Assembly: GCF_000689415.1 (NCBI RefSeq)
Contig: NZ_HG322950.1
Location: forward strand, 3,169,501 to 3,233,500
Source of the DNA: Pseudomonas knackmussii B13
GTDB lineage: Bacteria > Pseudomonadota > Gammaproteobacteria > Pseudomonadales > Pseudomonadaceae
DNA: 64,000 bases
Direction of reading: 5' to 3'
Shown here: positions 45,662 to 54,180 of the stretch, in pieces
Layout: the number at the start of each line of letters is the position of its first letter
How positions within the stretch are numbered: position 1 is the first letter of the stretch
Translations under genes and position numbers: made by a program
Notes under the pieces: model-generated
Told to the model about the DNA's origin: nothing
The model's input: only the letters and a program-made list of their open reading frames with translations
Database searches by the model: none

Positions 45662-46348
45662 ATGGCTGCTTCTGTACTGGCAGGTCTCACCCTCCTCGTC
45701 ATCGGCGAAAGCCACATGAGCTTCCCCGACTCGCTGATGAACCCGCTGTACGACGAGCTCAGCAAGCAAGGTGCGCAAGTCCACGCCATCGGCGCCTGCG
45801 GCGCCAACGCTGCCGACTGGGTGACGCCCAAGCCGAAGCTCGACTGCGGCGCCACCCGCGACCCGGGCGGCCAGATCAAGGTCATGAGCCGCGGCACCAT
45901 GGGCACCGAACCGATCAAGAACGTGATCGCCAAGGACAAGCCGGACCTGGTGGTGCTGATCATCGGCGACACCCTGGCCTCGTACAAAACCACCCCGTTC
46001 CCGAAGGTCTGGGCCTACCAGAGCGTCACCGCGCTGACCCACCAGATCGCCGAGACCGGCGCCAAGTGCGTGTGGGTCGGCCCGGCCTGGGGCAAGGCCA
46101 ACGGCAGCAACATCAACGAGAACTCCTACGGCAAGAACCAGGTCCGCACCCAGCTGGTGGCCAGCACCCTGGCGAACATGGTCGCGCCCTGCACCTACAT
46201 CGACTCCACCAAGTTCTCCAAGCCCGGCCAGTGGGTCACCTCCGACGGCCAGCACTTCACCATCGCCGGCTACAAGTCCTGGGCCGGCGCCATCGGCAAC
46301 GCCCTCGGCCAACTGCCGGCCAGCGCGGTCAAGGGAGACAAGAAGTGA
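45662..46348 (+). CDS. wssF: WssF-like SGNH hydrolase (cellulose acetylation)
   Basis: 228 residues. Block I is G15-E16-S17 (LLVIGESHMS), block V is D195-G-Q-H198 (SDGQHFTIAGY), giving the Ser/Asp/His set of SGNH esterases or acyltransferases. In P. fluorescens, WssFGHI together acetylate cellulose. No clear signal peptide is visible: the only hydrophobic stretch is the first beta strand, which contains the catalytic serine. It follows wssE by 18 bases (AAAGGAA ribosome site) and overlaps wssG. Confidence 0.85.
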   Translation: MAASVLAGLTLLVIGESHMSFPDSLMNPLYDELSKQGAQVHAIGACGANAADWVTPKPKLDCGATRDPGGQIKVMSRGTMGTEPIKNVIAKDKPDLVVLIIGDTLASYKTTPFPKVWAYQSVTALTHQIAETGAKCVWVGPAWGKANGSNINENSYGKNQVRTQLVASTLANMVAPCTYIDSTKFSKPGQWVTSDGQHFTIAGYKSWAGAIGNALGQLPASAVKGDKK

Positions 46349-47019
46349 TGCGCGCCCTCCGCCTCGCGGGCGGCCTGGCGGCCCTGGCGCTCAGCGCCGG
46401 GGCGCTCGCCGAGCAGATCGCCCTCTACCCCACCGGCCCCGCGCAGGATTCGGCCTACCTGCGCTTCGTCAACGTCTCCACAAGCCCCCTGCAGCTGACC
46501 CCCGAGGGCGGCCAGGCGAGCCTGAAGCTGGAGGCCGCGAAGGTCGCCTCGGACTTCATCCCGGTGCCCGGCGGCAAGGCGGTCAAGGGCACCCTGAGCC
46601 GTGACGGCAAGAGCGCGCAGCTCGACGTGCAGGTCGCCCCCGGCGACTTCGCCACCGTGTTCGCCCTGAACGACGCCCAAGGCATTCGCCAGGTCGTGGT
46701 GGACGAGCCCTTCGACATCCCCAACCAGTTGAAGGCCTCGCTCGCGCTGTTCAACGCCGACCCGGCGTGCGCCAACGCCAAGGTCAAGCTGGCCGGCCGC
46801 GACCTGGACCTGTTCCAGAAGGCCCCGGAAGGCAACCCGCGGCGCCAGGAGATCAACCCGCGCGCGAGCCTGGGCGTGCAGCTGGAATGCGCCGGCAAGG
46901 CGGTCGGCAACCCGGTCGAACTCGGTGCCCTGGAAGCCGGCAAGCGCTACAGCCTGCTGCTCGTGCCCGGCGCCGCCGGCCCGCAACTGCTGAGCGTCAC
47001 CGACACCGTCGCCCACTGA
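46348..47019 (+). CDS. wssG: WssG, AlgF-like periplasmic acetylation protein
   Basis: 223 residues with a signal peptide (LAGGLAALALSAGALA) and an AlgF-like body (QIALYPTGPAQDSAYLRFVN, LKASLALFNADPACANAKVK). By analogy with alginate acetylation it works in the periplasm with the MBOAT and SGNH partners to pass acetyl groups to the polymer. Three cysteines, two likely paired. The ATG overlaps the wssF stop. Confidence 0.87.
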   Translation: MRALRLAGGLAALALSAGALAEQIALYPTGPAQDSAYLRFVNVSTSPLQLTPEGGQASLKLEAAKVASDFIPVPGGKAVKGTLSRDGKSAQLDVQVAPGDFATVFALNDAQGIRQVVVDEPFDIPNQLKASLALFNADPACANAKVKLAGRDLDLFQKAPEGNPRRQEINPRASLGVQLECAGKAVGNPVELGALEAGKRYSLLLVPGAAGPQLLSVTDTVAH

Positions 47020-47037
47020 CCGGACCCACGCGCGCCC

Positions 47038-48453
47038 ATGGTCTTCGCTTCCCTCGAGTTCCTCACGCTGTTCCTGCCGCTGTTCCTGCTCGTCTACGCG
47101 CTGGCCCCGGAGGGCCAGCGCAACGTCGTGCTGCTGCTCGGCAGCTGGCTGTTCTATGGCTGGCTGAGCCCGCTGTTCCTGTTCCTGCACATGGCCCTCA
47201 CGGTGCTGGCCTGGGTCGGCGGATTACTGGTGGATCGCGCCCGCGAGGGCGGCCTTGCTCGGGTGCGGCTGCTGGCCGGGCTGATCGTCGTGAACACGGT
47301 TGTGCTGTGCTGGTACAAGTACGCCAACATCCTCGCCGCCACCTACAACCAGCTGATCACCCACTACGGTTACCTGCCGATGGAGTGGCAGAAGGTGGCG
47401 CTGCCGGCAGGCCTGTCGTTCATCGTCCTGCAGGCGATCTCCTACCTGGTCGACGTGCATCGCCACGTGGTCCCGGTGGAGCGCAGCTTCGTCAACTACG
47501 CCACCTACATCTCGATGTTCGGCCACTCTATCGCCGGGCCGATCATCCGCTACGACTGGGTGCGCCGCGAACTCGAGAAGCGCTACTTCAACCGCGAGAA
47601 CTTCGCCCTCGGCGCCCGTCGCTTCATGATCGGCATGTGCATGAAGGTGCTGGTGGCCGACACCCTGTCGCCGCTGGTGGACGTCGCCTTCCACCTCGAC
47701 AACCCGTCCTTCGTCGATGCCTGGATCGGCTGCCTGGCCTACTCGCTGCAACTGTTCTTCGACTTCGCCGGCTACAGCGCCATGGCCATCGGCCTGGGCC
47801 TGATGCTCGGCTTCCACTTCCCGGAGAACTTCAACCGCCCGTACCTGGCCTACAGCGTCCAGGACTTCTGGCGGCGCTGGCACCTGTCGCTGTCCAGCTG
47901 GCTGCGCGACTACCTGTACATCTCCCTGGGCGGCAACCGCAAAGGCCCCTGGAAGACCTACCGCAACCTGTTCCTGATCATGGCCATCGGCGGCCTCTGG
48001 CACGGCGGCGACAGCTGGAACTACCTGCTCTGGGGCTCGGCCCACGGCATCGCCCTGGGCGTCGAGCGCGCCTGGACCCGCTCGCGCCTGCCGAGCCCGC
48101 CGCTGTGGCTCTGCCACGTCCTCACCCTGCTGTTCGTTTGCCTGGCCTGGACGCTGTTCCGCTCGCCGGACTTCGCCACCGCGCTGGACATGTACGCCGG
48201 CCAGTTCGGCCTGCACGGCTTCGCCCTCGGCGACGCCCTGGCGGTGACCCTGCGCCCCGTGCATTTGCTGGCCGCCGCGCTGGGCCTGGCCTGCATAGTC
48301 GCGCCGCTGCTGCAGGGGCGCGTGGAAGACCGTTTCGCCGACAACCCGCTGGTCCTCGTGACGGCGGCCCTCTGGCCCGTGCTGGGCTTCATGCTGTCGT
48401 TCTCCTTGATCGCCAGCCGTGAAGCCGTGCCCTTCCTGTACTTCCAGTTCTGA
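47038..48453 (+). CDS. wssH: WssH, AlgI-like MBOAT O-acyltransferase
   Basis: 471 residues with about ten membrane segments. The MBOAT catalytic histidine is H322 in LWHGGDSWNYLLWGSAHG, and DFWRRWHLSLSSWLRDYLYI is the second family signature. It moves acetyl groups from a cytoplasmic donor across the inner membrane to the periplasmic transferases. TGATG overlap with wssI. Confidence 0.93.
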   Translation: MVFASLEFLTLFLPLFLLVYALAPEGQRNVVLLLGSWLFYGWLSPLFLFLHMALTVLAWVGGLLVDRAREGGLARVRLLAGLIVVNTVVLCWYKYANILAATYNQLITHYGYLPMEWQKVALPAGLSFIVLQAISYLVDVHRHVVPVERSFVNYATYISMFGHSIAGPIIRYDWVRRELEKRYFNRENFALGARRFMIGMCMKVLVADTLSPLVDVAFHLDNPSFVDAWIGCLAYSLQLFFDFAGYSAMAIGLGLMLGFHFPENFNRPYLAYSVQDFWRRWHLSLSSWLRDYLYISLGGNRKGPWKTYRNLFLIMAIGGLWHGGDSWNYLLWGSAHGIALGVERAWTRSRLPSPPLWLCHVLTLLFVCLAWTLFRSPDFATALDMYAGQFGLHGFALGDALAVTLRPVHLLAAALGLACIVAPLLQGRVEDRFADNPLVLVTAALWPVLGFMLSFSLIASREAVPFLYFQF

Positions 48454-49604
48454 TGAACCAGCCGACCGAAACCCCGTCCACCGCGCCCACGCCGCCCTCG
48501 GCGCTGGCGTTGCGCGTCAGCCCCGCAGCCGGCGCGGTCTTCGTGCCGTTCCTCGCCATCATGCTGCTGTCCTGCATCTGGCTGATGGTCCGCGGCCCCA
48601 TCGACTTCGTCCCGGTGAAAGTGACCGAGGACATGCTCCTGCACGGCGACCTGACCCATCACTTCGCCAAGGAGCTAGCCGACGCGCCGCTGGCCAAGGA
48701 AGTCGCCAACCTCGAGCGCGGCGGCAGCTGGCTGCTGGTCGGCGACCTCGGCCCACGGGTGCGCGAAGGCTGCCCGGGCTGGCTGTTCCTCACCGACGAG
48801 ACGCGCATCAACCGCCACGCCGAGGACAACGCCAGGGCCAAGGCTCAAGCAGTGATCGAGCTGCGCGAGCGCCTCGCGAAAAAGGGCATCCAGTTGCTGG
48901 TAGCGGTAGTGCCGGACAAGAGCCGCATCGCCGCGTCGCAGCTCTGCCCGCTGGTGCGCCCGGCGTCCCTCGCGCCACGCGTCGAGCACTGGCTGACGCT
49001 GCTGCACGCCGCCGGTGTGCCGGCGCTGGACCTGAACGCCAGCCTGCAACCGCTGGGCGACCAGGCCTTCCTGCGCACCGACACGCACTGGAGCGAAACC
49101 GGCGCCCAGGCCGCCGCCGCGCAGATCGCCAAGGGCATTACCACGCTGCCGTTCACGCCGACGCCGCAGCAGGTCTTCGACCTCGAACAGGCCCCTCTCG
49201 CCCGTCGCCCTGGTGACCTGGTGCGCCTCGCCGGCATCGACTGGCTGCCGCTGTCCCTGCAGCCGCCGGCGGAGATGGTCGCGGCGACGACGGTCAAGGC
49301 GCGCGCCGTCGAAACCGCTGCCAGCGGCGACAGCGCCGACGACCTGTTCGGCGACAGCAACCTGCCGAACACCGCGCTGATCGGCACCTCGTTCTCGCGC
49401 AACTCCAACTTCGCCGGCTTCCTCGAAAAAGCCCTCGGCGCGCCGCTGGGCAACTTCGCCAAGGACGGCGGCGAATTCTCCGGCGCAGCCCAGGCCTACT
49501 TCAGCAGCCCGGCCTTCCAGCAGACGCCGCCCAAGCTGATCGTCTGGGAAATCCCCGAGCGCGACCTGCAGACGCCGTACGTGCCGATCGAGGCGAAGTT
49601 CTAA
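48453..49604 (+). CDS. wssI: WssI, AlgJ/AlgX-like SGNH acetyltransferase
   Basis: 383 residues. One N-terminal hydrophobic segment (FVPFLAIMLLSCIWLMV) anchors it facing the periplasm. The AlgJ/AlgX-type catalytic set is visible: D210-T-H212 in RTDTHWSETG and S313 in GTSFSRNSNF. It should place acetyl groups on the exported glucan. It is the last gene of the operon; no second MinD-like gene (wssJ) follows, the next gene being a glutathione transferase. Confidence 0.9.
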   Translation: MNQPTETPSTAPTPPSALALRVSPAAGAVFVPFLAIMLLSCIWLMVRGPIDFVPVKVTEDMLLHGDLTHHFAKELADAPLAKEVANLERGGSWLLVGDLGPRVREGCPGWLFLTDETRINRHAEDNARAKAQAVIELRERLAKKGIQLLVAVVPDKSRIAASQLCPLVRPASLAPRVEHWLTLLHAAGVPALDLNASLQPLGDQAFLRTDTHWSETGAQAAAAQIAKGITTLPFTPTPQQVFDLEQAPLARRPGDLVRLAGIDWLPLSLQPPAEMVAATTVKARAVETAASGDSADDLFGDSNLPNTALIGTSFSRNSNFAGFLEKALGAPLGNFAKDGGEFSGAAQAYFSSPAFQQTPPKLIVWEIPERDLQTPYVPIEAKF

Positions 49605-49612
49605 AGCACGGA

Positions 49613-49645
49613 ATCGGCGCATGACCGCCTCGCGGTCATGCGGCC
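49613..49645. repeat. Hairpin of the GCATAACCGC repeat family downstream of wssI
   Basis: CGCATGACCGC (49618-49628), loop CTC, GCGGTCATGCG (49632-49642): a perfect 11-bp stem without a U tract. The sequence TCGGCGCATGACCGCCTCGC is a close variant of 51211-51230, so it is a dispersed repeat that may also end the wss transcript. Confidence 0.65.
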
Positions 49646-49800
49646 TGCAATGCGCGTCGGATGGCAGCGCCGGGCGACGGAGGCACCGCGGGACCGGCTT
49701 GCCCTGCACGGGATGCTGGCCCCGACCGCCCTGAGACTGATAAAACCGGCTAGGCCCCGCCGACCTGGCGGCAATCACTCTCCTCAAGGTAAGCACCGAC

Positions 49801-50637
49801 ATGCCGAACCAAACCTACACCCCACCGCGCGTCTGGACCTGGGACAAGGAAAATGGCGGCGCCTTCGCCAGCATCAACCGTCCCGTCGCCGGCGCTACCC
49901 ACGAGCAGCCGCTGCCGCGCGGCAAGCACGCGCTGCAGCTGTATTCGCTGGCCACGCCCAACGGCGTCAAGGTGACCCTCCTGCTCGAAGAGCTGCTGGA
50001 GCTGGGTGTGGTGGAGGCGGAATACGACGCCTGGCCCATCAGCATCAGCCAGGGCGAGCAGTTCGGCAGCGGTTTCGTGGAGGTCAATCCGAACTCCAAG
50101 ATCCCCGCCCTGCTCGACACCAGCGTCACGCCCGAGCTGCGCATCTTCGAGTCCGGCTCGATCCTGCTGTACCTCGCGGAAAAATTCGGCCACTTCATCC
50201 CCCGCGATATCGCCGGGCGCACCGAGACCCTGAACTGGCTGTTCTGGCAGGTCGGCAGCGCGCCCTTCCTCGGCGGCGGCTTCGGCCACTTCTACGCCTA
50301 TGCGCCAGAGAAATTCGAGTACCCCATCAACCGCTATGCCATGGAGGTCAAGCGCCAGCTCGATGTGCTCGACCGCCAATTGGCGAACCACCGCTTCATC
50401 GCCGGCAGCGAATACAGCATCGCCGACATGGCCATCTGGCCCTGGTACGGCGCGCTGATGAACAACCAGGTGTATGGCGCCGCGGAGTTCCTCGACGTCG
50501 AGACCTACACCCACGTCCGCCGCTGGACGGATGAGATCGCGGCGCGTCCAGCGGTACAGCGGGGCGTGAAGGTCAACCGCACCTGGGGCGAGGAGCCCAT
50601 GCCTGAACGCCACAGTGCGGACGACTTCAAGGGCTGA
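49801..50637 (+). CDS. yghU: YghU-type glutathione S-transferase / disulfide reductase
   Basis: 278 residues very close to E. coli YghU throughout: VWTWDKENGGAFASINRPVA at the N-terminus, GKHALQLYSLATPNGVKVT, FVEVNPNSKIPALLD, FESGSILLYLAEKFG and the C-terminal FIAGSEYSIADMAIWPWYG. YghU enzymes bind two glutathiones and reduce disulfides and organic peroxides in the cytoplasm. AAGGTAAG precedes the ATG. Single gene, between the wss operon and a convergent cupin gene. Confidence 0.92.
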   Translation: MPNQTYTPPRVWTWDKENGGAFASINRPVAGATHEQPLPRGKHALQLYSLATPNGVKVTLLLEELLELGVVEAEYDAWPISISQGEQFGSGFVEVNPNSKIPALLDTSVTPELRIFESGSILLYLAEKFGHFIPRDIAGRTETLNWLFWQVGSAPFLGGGFGHFYAYAPEKFEYPINRYAMEVKRQLDVLDRQLANHRFIAGSEYSIADMAIWPWYGALMNNQVYGAAEFLDVETYTHVRRWTDEIAARPAVQRGVKVNRTWGEEPMPERHSADDFKG

Positions 50638-50752
50638 GTCGCCATCCTGGAGAAACGGAGCGATGCTCGCCAGGGCACGCTCCACGCAGGCCGCCTTTTC
50701 CCCCACCAGGTCGAAAGACGGCGCGGCTGCTGGGCAACCCTGAGCGGCTCTC

Positions 50753-51097
50753 TCACGAATGCCGGACGATATCGACCGAAATCTCCACCGCCGGGACAGT
50801 GCCGCGATTCTCCAGCCAGTGCGTGGTGTTGTGGTCCTCGGGCCAGCCCACGCCCGGCCCGTAATCGGTGGCGATGCCGTTGCGATGGTCGGTGATGGTG
50901 CCCTGCAGGATGTACACCGTGCCGGGCCGGTCGACGTGGTTGTGCACCGGCCCGAACACCCCGCCGGGCTCGATGGTCACCAGGCGCATACGCAACTGCC
51001 GCCCGGCCATGCCCTCGATCTCGGGGCCGAGATCGACCGTCGTCAGCAACTGCACCGTGACGCCTTGGGTTTCGGGTGCCACCTCTTCGTAGCTCAT
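50753..51097 (-). CDS. Small cupin-domain protein
   Basis: 114 residues forming one cupin barrel: motif 1 around VHNHVDRPGTVYILQGTITD with metal-binding His residues, motif 2 around WPEDHNTTHWLENRG. Such proteins bind a metal and act as small dioxygenases, isomerases or sensors; the role is unknown. It is minus-strand, convergent with yghU, with REP modules upstream. Confidence 0.8.
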   Translation of the reverse strand: MSYEEVAPETQGVTVQLLTTVDLGPEIEGMAGRQLRMRLVTIEPGGVFGPVHNHVDRPGTVYILQGTITDHRNGIATDYGPGVGWPEDHNTTHWLENRGTVPAVEISVDIVRHS

Positions 51098-51210
51098 CGC
51101 GCTCGCCTCGCTGGGTAGGAATGGGCCCTCCCAGAAGTAGAGACCCGAATCGGTCGGGCTGATAGCGAAGGAGCCGTACGGTCAGCCTCGCCTACGACTG
51201 TGACCGAGAT

Positions 51211-51315
51211 TCGGCGCATAACCGCCTCGCGGTTATGCGCCCTACTAATGCCTGCCGAAGCGGATTGTGAGCATCGGCTCTTGTAGGGCGAATGACCCGG
51301 AGCGGGTTATCCGCC
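51211..51315. repeat. Two REP-like modules
   Basis: CGGCGCATAACCGCCTCGCG..GTTATGCGCCCTA (51212-51245) and TTGTAGGGCGAATGACCCGG..AGCGGGTTATCCGCC (51282-51315): the same two modules as at 33851-33937 but in the opposite order, occupying most of the 227-base gap between the cupin and ohr genes. Confidence 0.75.
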
Positions 51316-51324
51316 GCATCACCC

Positions 51325-51747
51325 TCACGGCAACACGAAACTCACGTCGATATTGCCGCGCGTGGCCTTGGAGTACGGGCACAGCTGGTGCGCCGCATCC
51401 ACCAGGCGTTGCTTGTCCTCGGCGGACAGGCCCGGCAGCTCCACGGTCAGTTGCGCCGCCAGGGCGAAGCCGCCGTCGGCGGTGTTGCCCAGCGAAACTT
51501 CCGCCCCCACCGCCACATCGGCCGGCACGCGGATATCCAGGGTCTGCGCGGCGCGGCGCAGGGCGCCGATGAAGCAGGCCGCCCAGCCGATGGCGAACAG
51601 CTGCTCGGGGTTGGTGCCCGGGCGGCCCGAGCCGGGCGGGCTCAGCGGCAGGTCGAGGCTGCCGTCGGTGGATTGGCCGCGGCCGTCGCGGCCGCCGGTG
51701 GTGCGGGTCTGTGCGGTGTAGAGGACTTTTTCCAGTTGGGCAGTCAT
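51325..51747 (-). CDS. Ohr/OsmC-family organic hydroperoxide reductase
   Basis: 140 residues. The redox-active pair is C58 (AIGWAACFIGAL) and C123 (AHQLCPYSKATRGNIDV), with R20 in TGGRDGR as the activating arginine, matching Ohr rather than OsmC. Ohr reduces organic hydroperoxides using lipoylated proteins. Its ATG lies 13 bases after the DUF2063 gene, so it appears to be the fourth cistron of the EGKCG/MNIO operon. A separate MarR-type regulator (OhrR) is not next to it. Confidence 0.88.
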   Translation of the reverse strand: MTAQLEKVLYTAQTRTTGGRDGRGQSTDGSLDLPLSPPGSGRPGTNPEQLFAIGWAACFIGALRRAAQTLDIRVPADVAVGAEVSLGNTADGGFALAAQLTVELPGLSAEDKQRLVDAAHQLCPYSKATRGNIDVSFVLP

Positions 51748-51760
51748 GGCGATGGCTCCG

Positions 51761-52546
51761 TCAGTGGGTGGGGCGAATGACCGGCGACAGCCGGCGCAGG
51801 TTGGCGCAATTGGGGCGGGTGCCGAGCACCACGCCCTGATCGCGCAGGGCTTGCAGCAGGGCCAGGCCCTGCGTGCGGATGATTTCGGGGTCGGCACCAC
51901 TGATCTCGGCCAGCGCCTGCAGATGCTCGCGGCCGGTCAGCTGCCACTGCTGCAGGGACACCAGCAGCCCATGGGCCAGCGGCGCCAGGCGCGAGAAATG
52001 CACCTGCTGGTCGTCGCCACGGCGGGCGAGCAGCAGGGTCGGTTGTTCCGGCGCGGCGTCTGGCAGGTGGTCGGGGGCGATATCCGCTACCGGCCAGGCG
52101 TAGGCCAGCGGCCAGGCAGTCGCAGAAAGCACTGGCACGCCGTCGAGCAGATCGCCTTGCGGGTCGTGGTCCGCCTCGCGGTCCTCGCCCAGCAGCAAGG
52201 CAGTCTCTACCCACTCGTAATGGGCCAGCTCGGCCGCCCAGTCCGGCAGGTCAGCCGAGACTTCATCGAGGTAGCCGACGAACTCCCCGGCCACTTCGGT
52301 GAACAGCGGCGTCTGGCAACGCGGGTCGGCGTAGTAGCCCTCCACCAGCTTCTGCCAGCGCTTCTCGCCGAGGCTCGCGCTAAGCACCGGGAAGGCGCCG
52401 CTCAGCAGCGAAGTGATGTTGCCCAGGAACAGCTGGCGATACACCGCCAGGCGGCGCGCCTCGATGCCGGGCGGCGGCGCGTGGCGCTGCGGGTCGCGCA
52501 CGTGGCTGGCCAGGGTGCGCAGTTGTTCGTTGAGGGACTCAGGCAC
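51761..52546 (-). CDS. DUF2063 family protein, MNIO partner (HvfC/BufC-like)
   Basis: 261 residues from a GTG start ([12 protein letters not shown]) chosen because GGAGGT lies 5 bases ahead and homology begins there; the longer frame upstream overlaps the MNIO gene. Early conserved segment [25 protein letters not shown] and [13 protein letters not shown], then HYEWVETAL and [16 protein letters not shown] fit DUF2063. In Haemophilus HvfC, this partner is needed with the MNIO enzyme to modify EGKCG peptides, probably binding the peptide. It overlaps the MNIO gene by 8 bases. Confidence 0.88.
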   Translation of the reverse strand: MPESLNEQLRTLASHVRDPQRHAPPPGIEARRLAVYRQLFLGNITSLLSGAFPVLSASLGEKRWQKLVEGYYADPRCQTPLFTEVAGEFVGYLDEVSADLPDWAAELAHYEWVETALLLGEDREADHDPQGDLLDGVPVLSATAWPLAYAWPVADIAPDHLPDAAPEQPTLLLARRGDDQQVHFSRLAPLAHGLLVSLQQWQLTGREHLQALAEISGADPEIIRTQGLALLQALRDQGVVLGTRPNCANLRRLSPVIRPTH

Positions 52547-53384
52547 GACGCACCTCCGGCAGGCTGATGACGGCACTCTGCCGCTCGCGGATCGCCTCGA
52601 CCTCCACCAGCAGCTCGGCCAGCGGCGGGAAGTTGAAGTCGCGCTCCAGCAGCGTCGGCAGCGCGCCGAAGCGCTGGTAGGCCTGCTCCAGCAGCGCCCA
52701 GACATCGCCTTTCACGGTGGCGCCGTGGGTGTCGATCTTCAGGTCCGGCGCTTCGTCGTAATGCCCGGCCACATGCATGCTTACCACACGCTCCGCCGGC
52801 AGCTCGGCGAGATAGGCATGGGCGTCGTAGCCGTGGTTGATCGCGTTGACGTATAGGTTGTTGACGTCCAGCAGCAGGTCGCAATCCGCTTCCTCCAGCA
52901 CGGCACGCAGGAAGTCGATTTCGCTCAGCGCCTGGTAGGGCGCGGCGTAGTAGGAAATGTTCTCCACGGCGATGCGCCGGCCGAGCACGTCCTGCGCTTG
53001 GCGAATGCGCGCGGCGACGTGGTGCACCGCTTCGTCGGTGAACGGCAGCGGCAGCAGGTCGTAAAGCTGGCCGTCGTCGGAGCAGTAGCTCAGGTGTTCG
53101 CTGAACAGCGGCACGCGGTGCTGGTCGAGGAACTCGCGGGTGCGCCGCAGCAGCTCCAGGTCCAGCGGCGCCGGCCCGCCGAGCGACAGCGACAGGCCGT
53201 GGCAGCTCAGCGGGAAGCGTTCGGCGAGGGCCGCCAGTTGCTTGCCGAAGGCGCCGCCGACGCCGATCCAGTTGTCCGGCGCGCATTCGAGGAAGTCCAC
53301 CGCGCCAGCGTCGGCCGCCAGCAGTTCCGGGAGCAGTGCGCGGCGCAGGCCAAGGCCCGCGCCAAACAGGGAGGCAGCAGTCAT
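52539..53384 (-). CDS. MNIO enzyme (DUF692), multinuclear non-heme iron RiPP-modifying oxidase
   Basis: 281 residues, TIM-barrel DUF692 family. Metal-ligand positions expected for MNIOs are present: H62 (SCHGLSLSL), E96-H97 (FSEHLSY), E141 (VENISYY), D173 and N175 ([10 protein letters not shown]), H204 and H208 (SMHVAGH), D218-x-H220 (KIDTHG) and E247. MNIOs use two or three irons and oxygen to convert cysteines of precursor peptides; HvfB-type members make oxazolone/thioamide pairs that bind copper. Together with the EGKCG protein just upstream, this assigns a peptide-modification role with good confidence. Start at 53384, after AGGGAGG. Confidence 0.92.
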   Translation of the reverse strand: MTAASLFGAGLGLRRALLPELLAADAGAVDFLECAPDNWIGVGGAFGKQLAALAERFPLSCHGLSLSLGGPAPLDLELLRRTREFLDQHRVPLFSEHLSYCSDDGQLYDLLPLPFTDEAVHHVAARIRQAQDVLGRRIAVENISYYAAPYQALSEIDFLRAVLEEADCDLLLDVNNLYVNAINHGYDAHAYLAELPAERVVSMHVAGHYDEAPDLKIDTHGATVKGDVWALLEQAYQRFGALPTLLERDFNFPPLAELLVEVEAIRERQSAVISLPEVRRA

Positions 53385-53409
53385 GGGCTGATCTCCGGCA
53401 GGGAAATTG

Positions 53410-53434
53410 CCTCCCGGCGCGCGGCGCCGGGAGG
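53410..53434 (-). terminator. Attenuator-like hairpin between precursor and MNIO genes
   Basis: CCTCCCGGCGC (53410-53420), loop GCG, GCGCCGGGAGG (53424-53434): a perfect 11-bp G+C stem 10 bases after the precursor stop. On the minus strand CAATTTCCC follows, a poor U tract. It probably stabilises the precursor mRNA or causes partial termination, so that more substrate than enzyme is made. Confidence 0.6.
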
Positions 53435-53443
53435 ATCGGCAGG

Positions 53444-53905
53444 TCAGTTCTTGGCCTGGCTCAGCTTGCTGTACAGGTCGGCCGGGAACGGGTTGCCGTT
53501 GGAATCGAACTGGTGCTTGCGGAACTGGTAGACCTCGCCTTCGGAGAGGTAGCCGTCGTGGTTGGCGTCGATGGCCTTGAACTCTTCCGCGCCGTTCGGC
53601 GCGACCTTCAGCAGCTCGTTCAGCGAAACGCGTCCGTCGTGGTCGGCGTCGGTGCGGTTGAAGGACGCATCGCCGCACTTGCCTTCGCCGCATTTGCCCT
53701 CGGCCTTGGTGGCTTTGGCCTGGGCCTTGTTGGCGCCGCATTTGCCTTCGCCACATTTACCTTCGCCAGTCTTCTCGGCAGCGGCCAGCTGGTAGCCCTG
53801 CGGCAGTGCTTCGACGGCGAAGGCGTTGGAGGCGAGTGCGCCGCCAGCCAGGGCGACAGCGAGGAGGCCAAGGCGGGTTTTGCTCGAGAACGAGGTACGG
53901 GACAT
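53444..53905 (-). CDS. Secreted EGKCG-repeat RiPP precursor fused to EF-hands
   Basis: 153 residues. Signal peptide ([20 protein letters not shown], cleavage near residue 30), then two tandem pairs of EGKCG: cysteines C51, C56, C72 and C77, separated by a Lys/Ala linker. After these come two canonical EF-hand loops, [12 protein letters not shown] (86-97) and [12 protein letters not shown] (113-124), and a third degenerate one (DSNGNPF). EGKCG cysteines are the sites that MNIO/DUF2063 pairs modify in Haemophilus HvfA to copper-binding groups. These are the only four cysteines. The EF-hands suggest added calcium binding or folding control. First gene of a four-gene minus-strand operon. Confidence 0.9.
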   Translation of the reverse strand: MSRTSFSSKTRLGLLAVALAGGALASNAFAVEALPQGYQLAAAEKTGEGKCGEGKCGANKAQAKATKAEGKCGEGKCGDASFNRTDADHDGRVSLNELLKVAPNGAEEFKAIDANHDGYLSEGEVYQFRKHQFDSNGNPFPADLYSKLSQAKN

Positions 53906-54032
53906 GGTGCTTCTCCAGATACTTGAGCGGCTTTACCGCGGGTCAGAAGGAATACCGTTGCGAGGGGGGCGACTGGCGACCTTCGCCAGGGTGGGCCCGT
54001 CTCGTTCGGGTAGGGCTATTGGGCCCGTGCGA

Positions 54033-54114
54033 TGTATCGCCGAGGTATCGCGATAGCGCGCGTTTGTATGCCAGTGCGCGGCGGGAGAAGCGTGGATACA
54101 AAGCGATACATCGG
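54033..54114. promoter_or_regulatory. GATAC-type boxes upstream of the EGKCG operon and kdp (box D)
   Basis: GGATACAAAGCGATACATCG (54094-54113) has two GATACA units 10 bases apart, as in boxes A-C. A second cluster, TGTATCGCCGAGGTATCGCG (54033-54052), has two GTATC units 11 bases apart in the other orientation. They lie about 130-210 bases upstream of the EGKCG gene start and 150-230 bases before the kdp unit. Confidence 0.45.
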
Positions 54115-54180
54115 TGCATGGCCTGGTGGCGGTCGCGGCCACCTGTCCTCCGCACGGGCGCGCAGGCTTCCTTGGCAACT

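Noticed and set aside
49605..49800. Possible wssJ remnant after wssI
   Set aside because: The 196 bases contain only a repeat hairpin and the yghU leader; no MinD-like sequence is visible.
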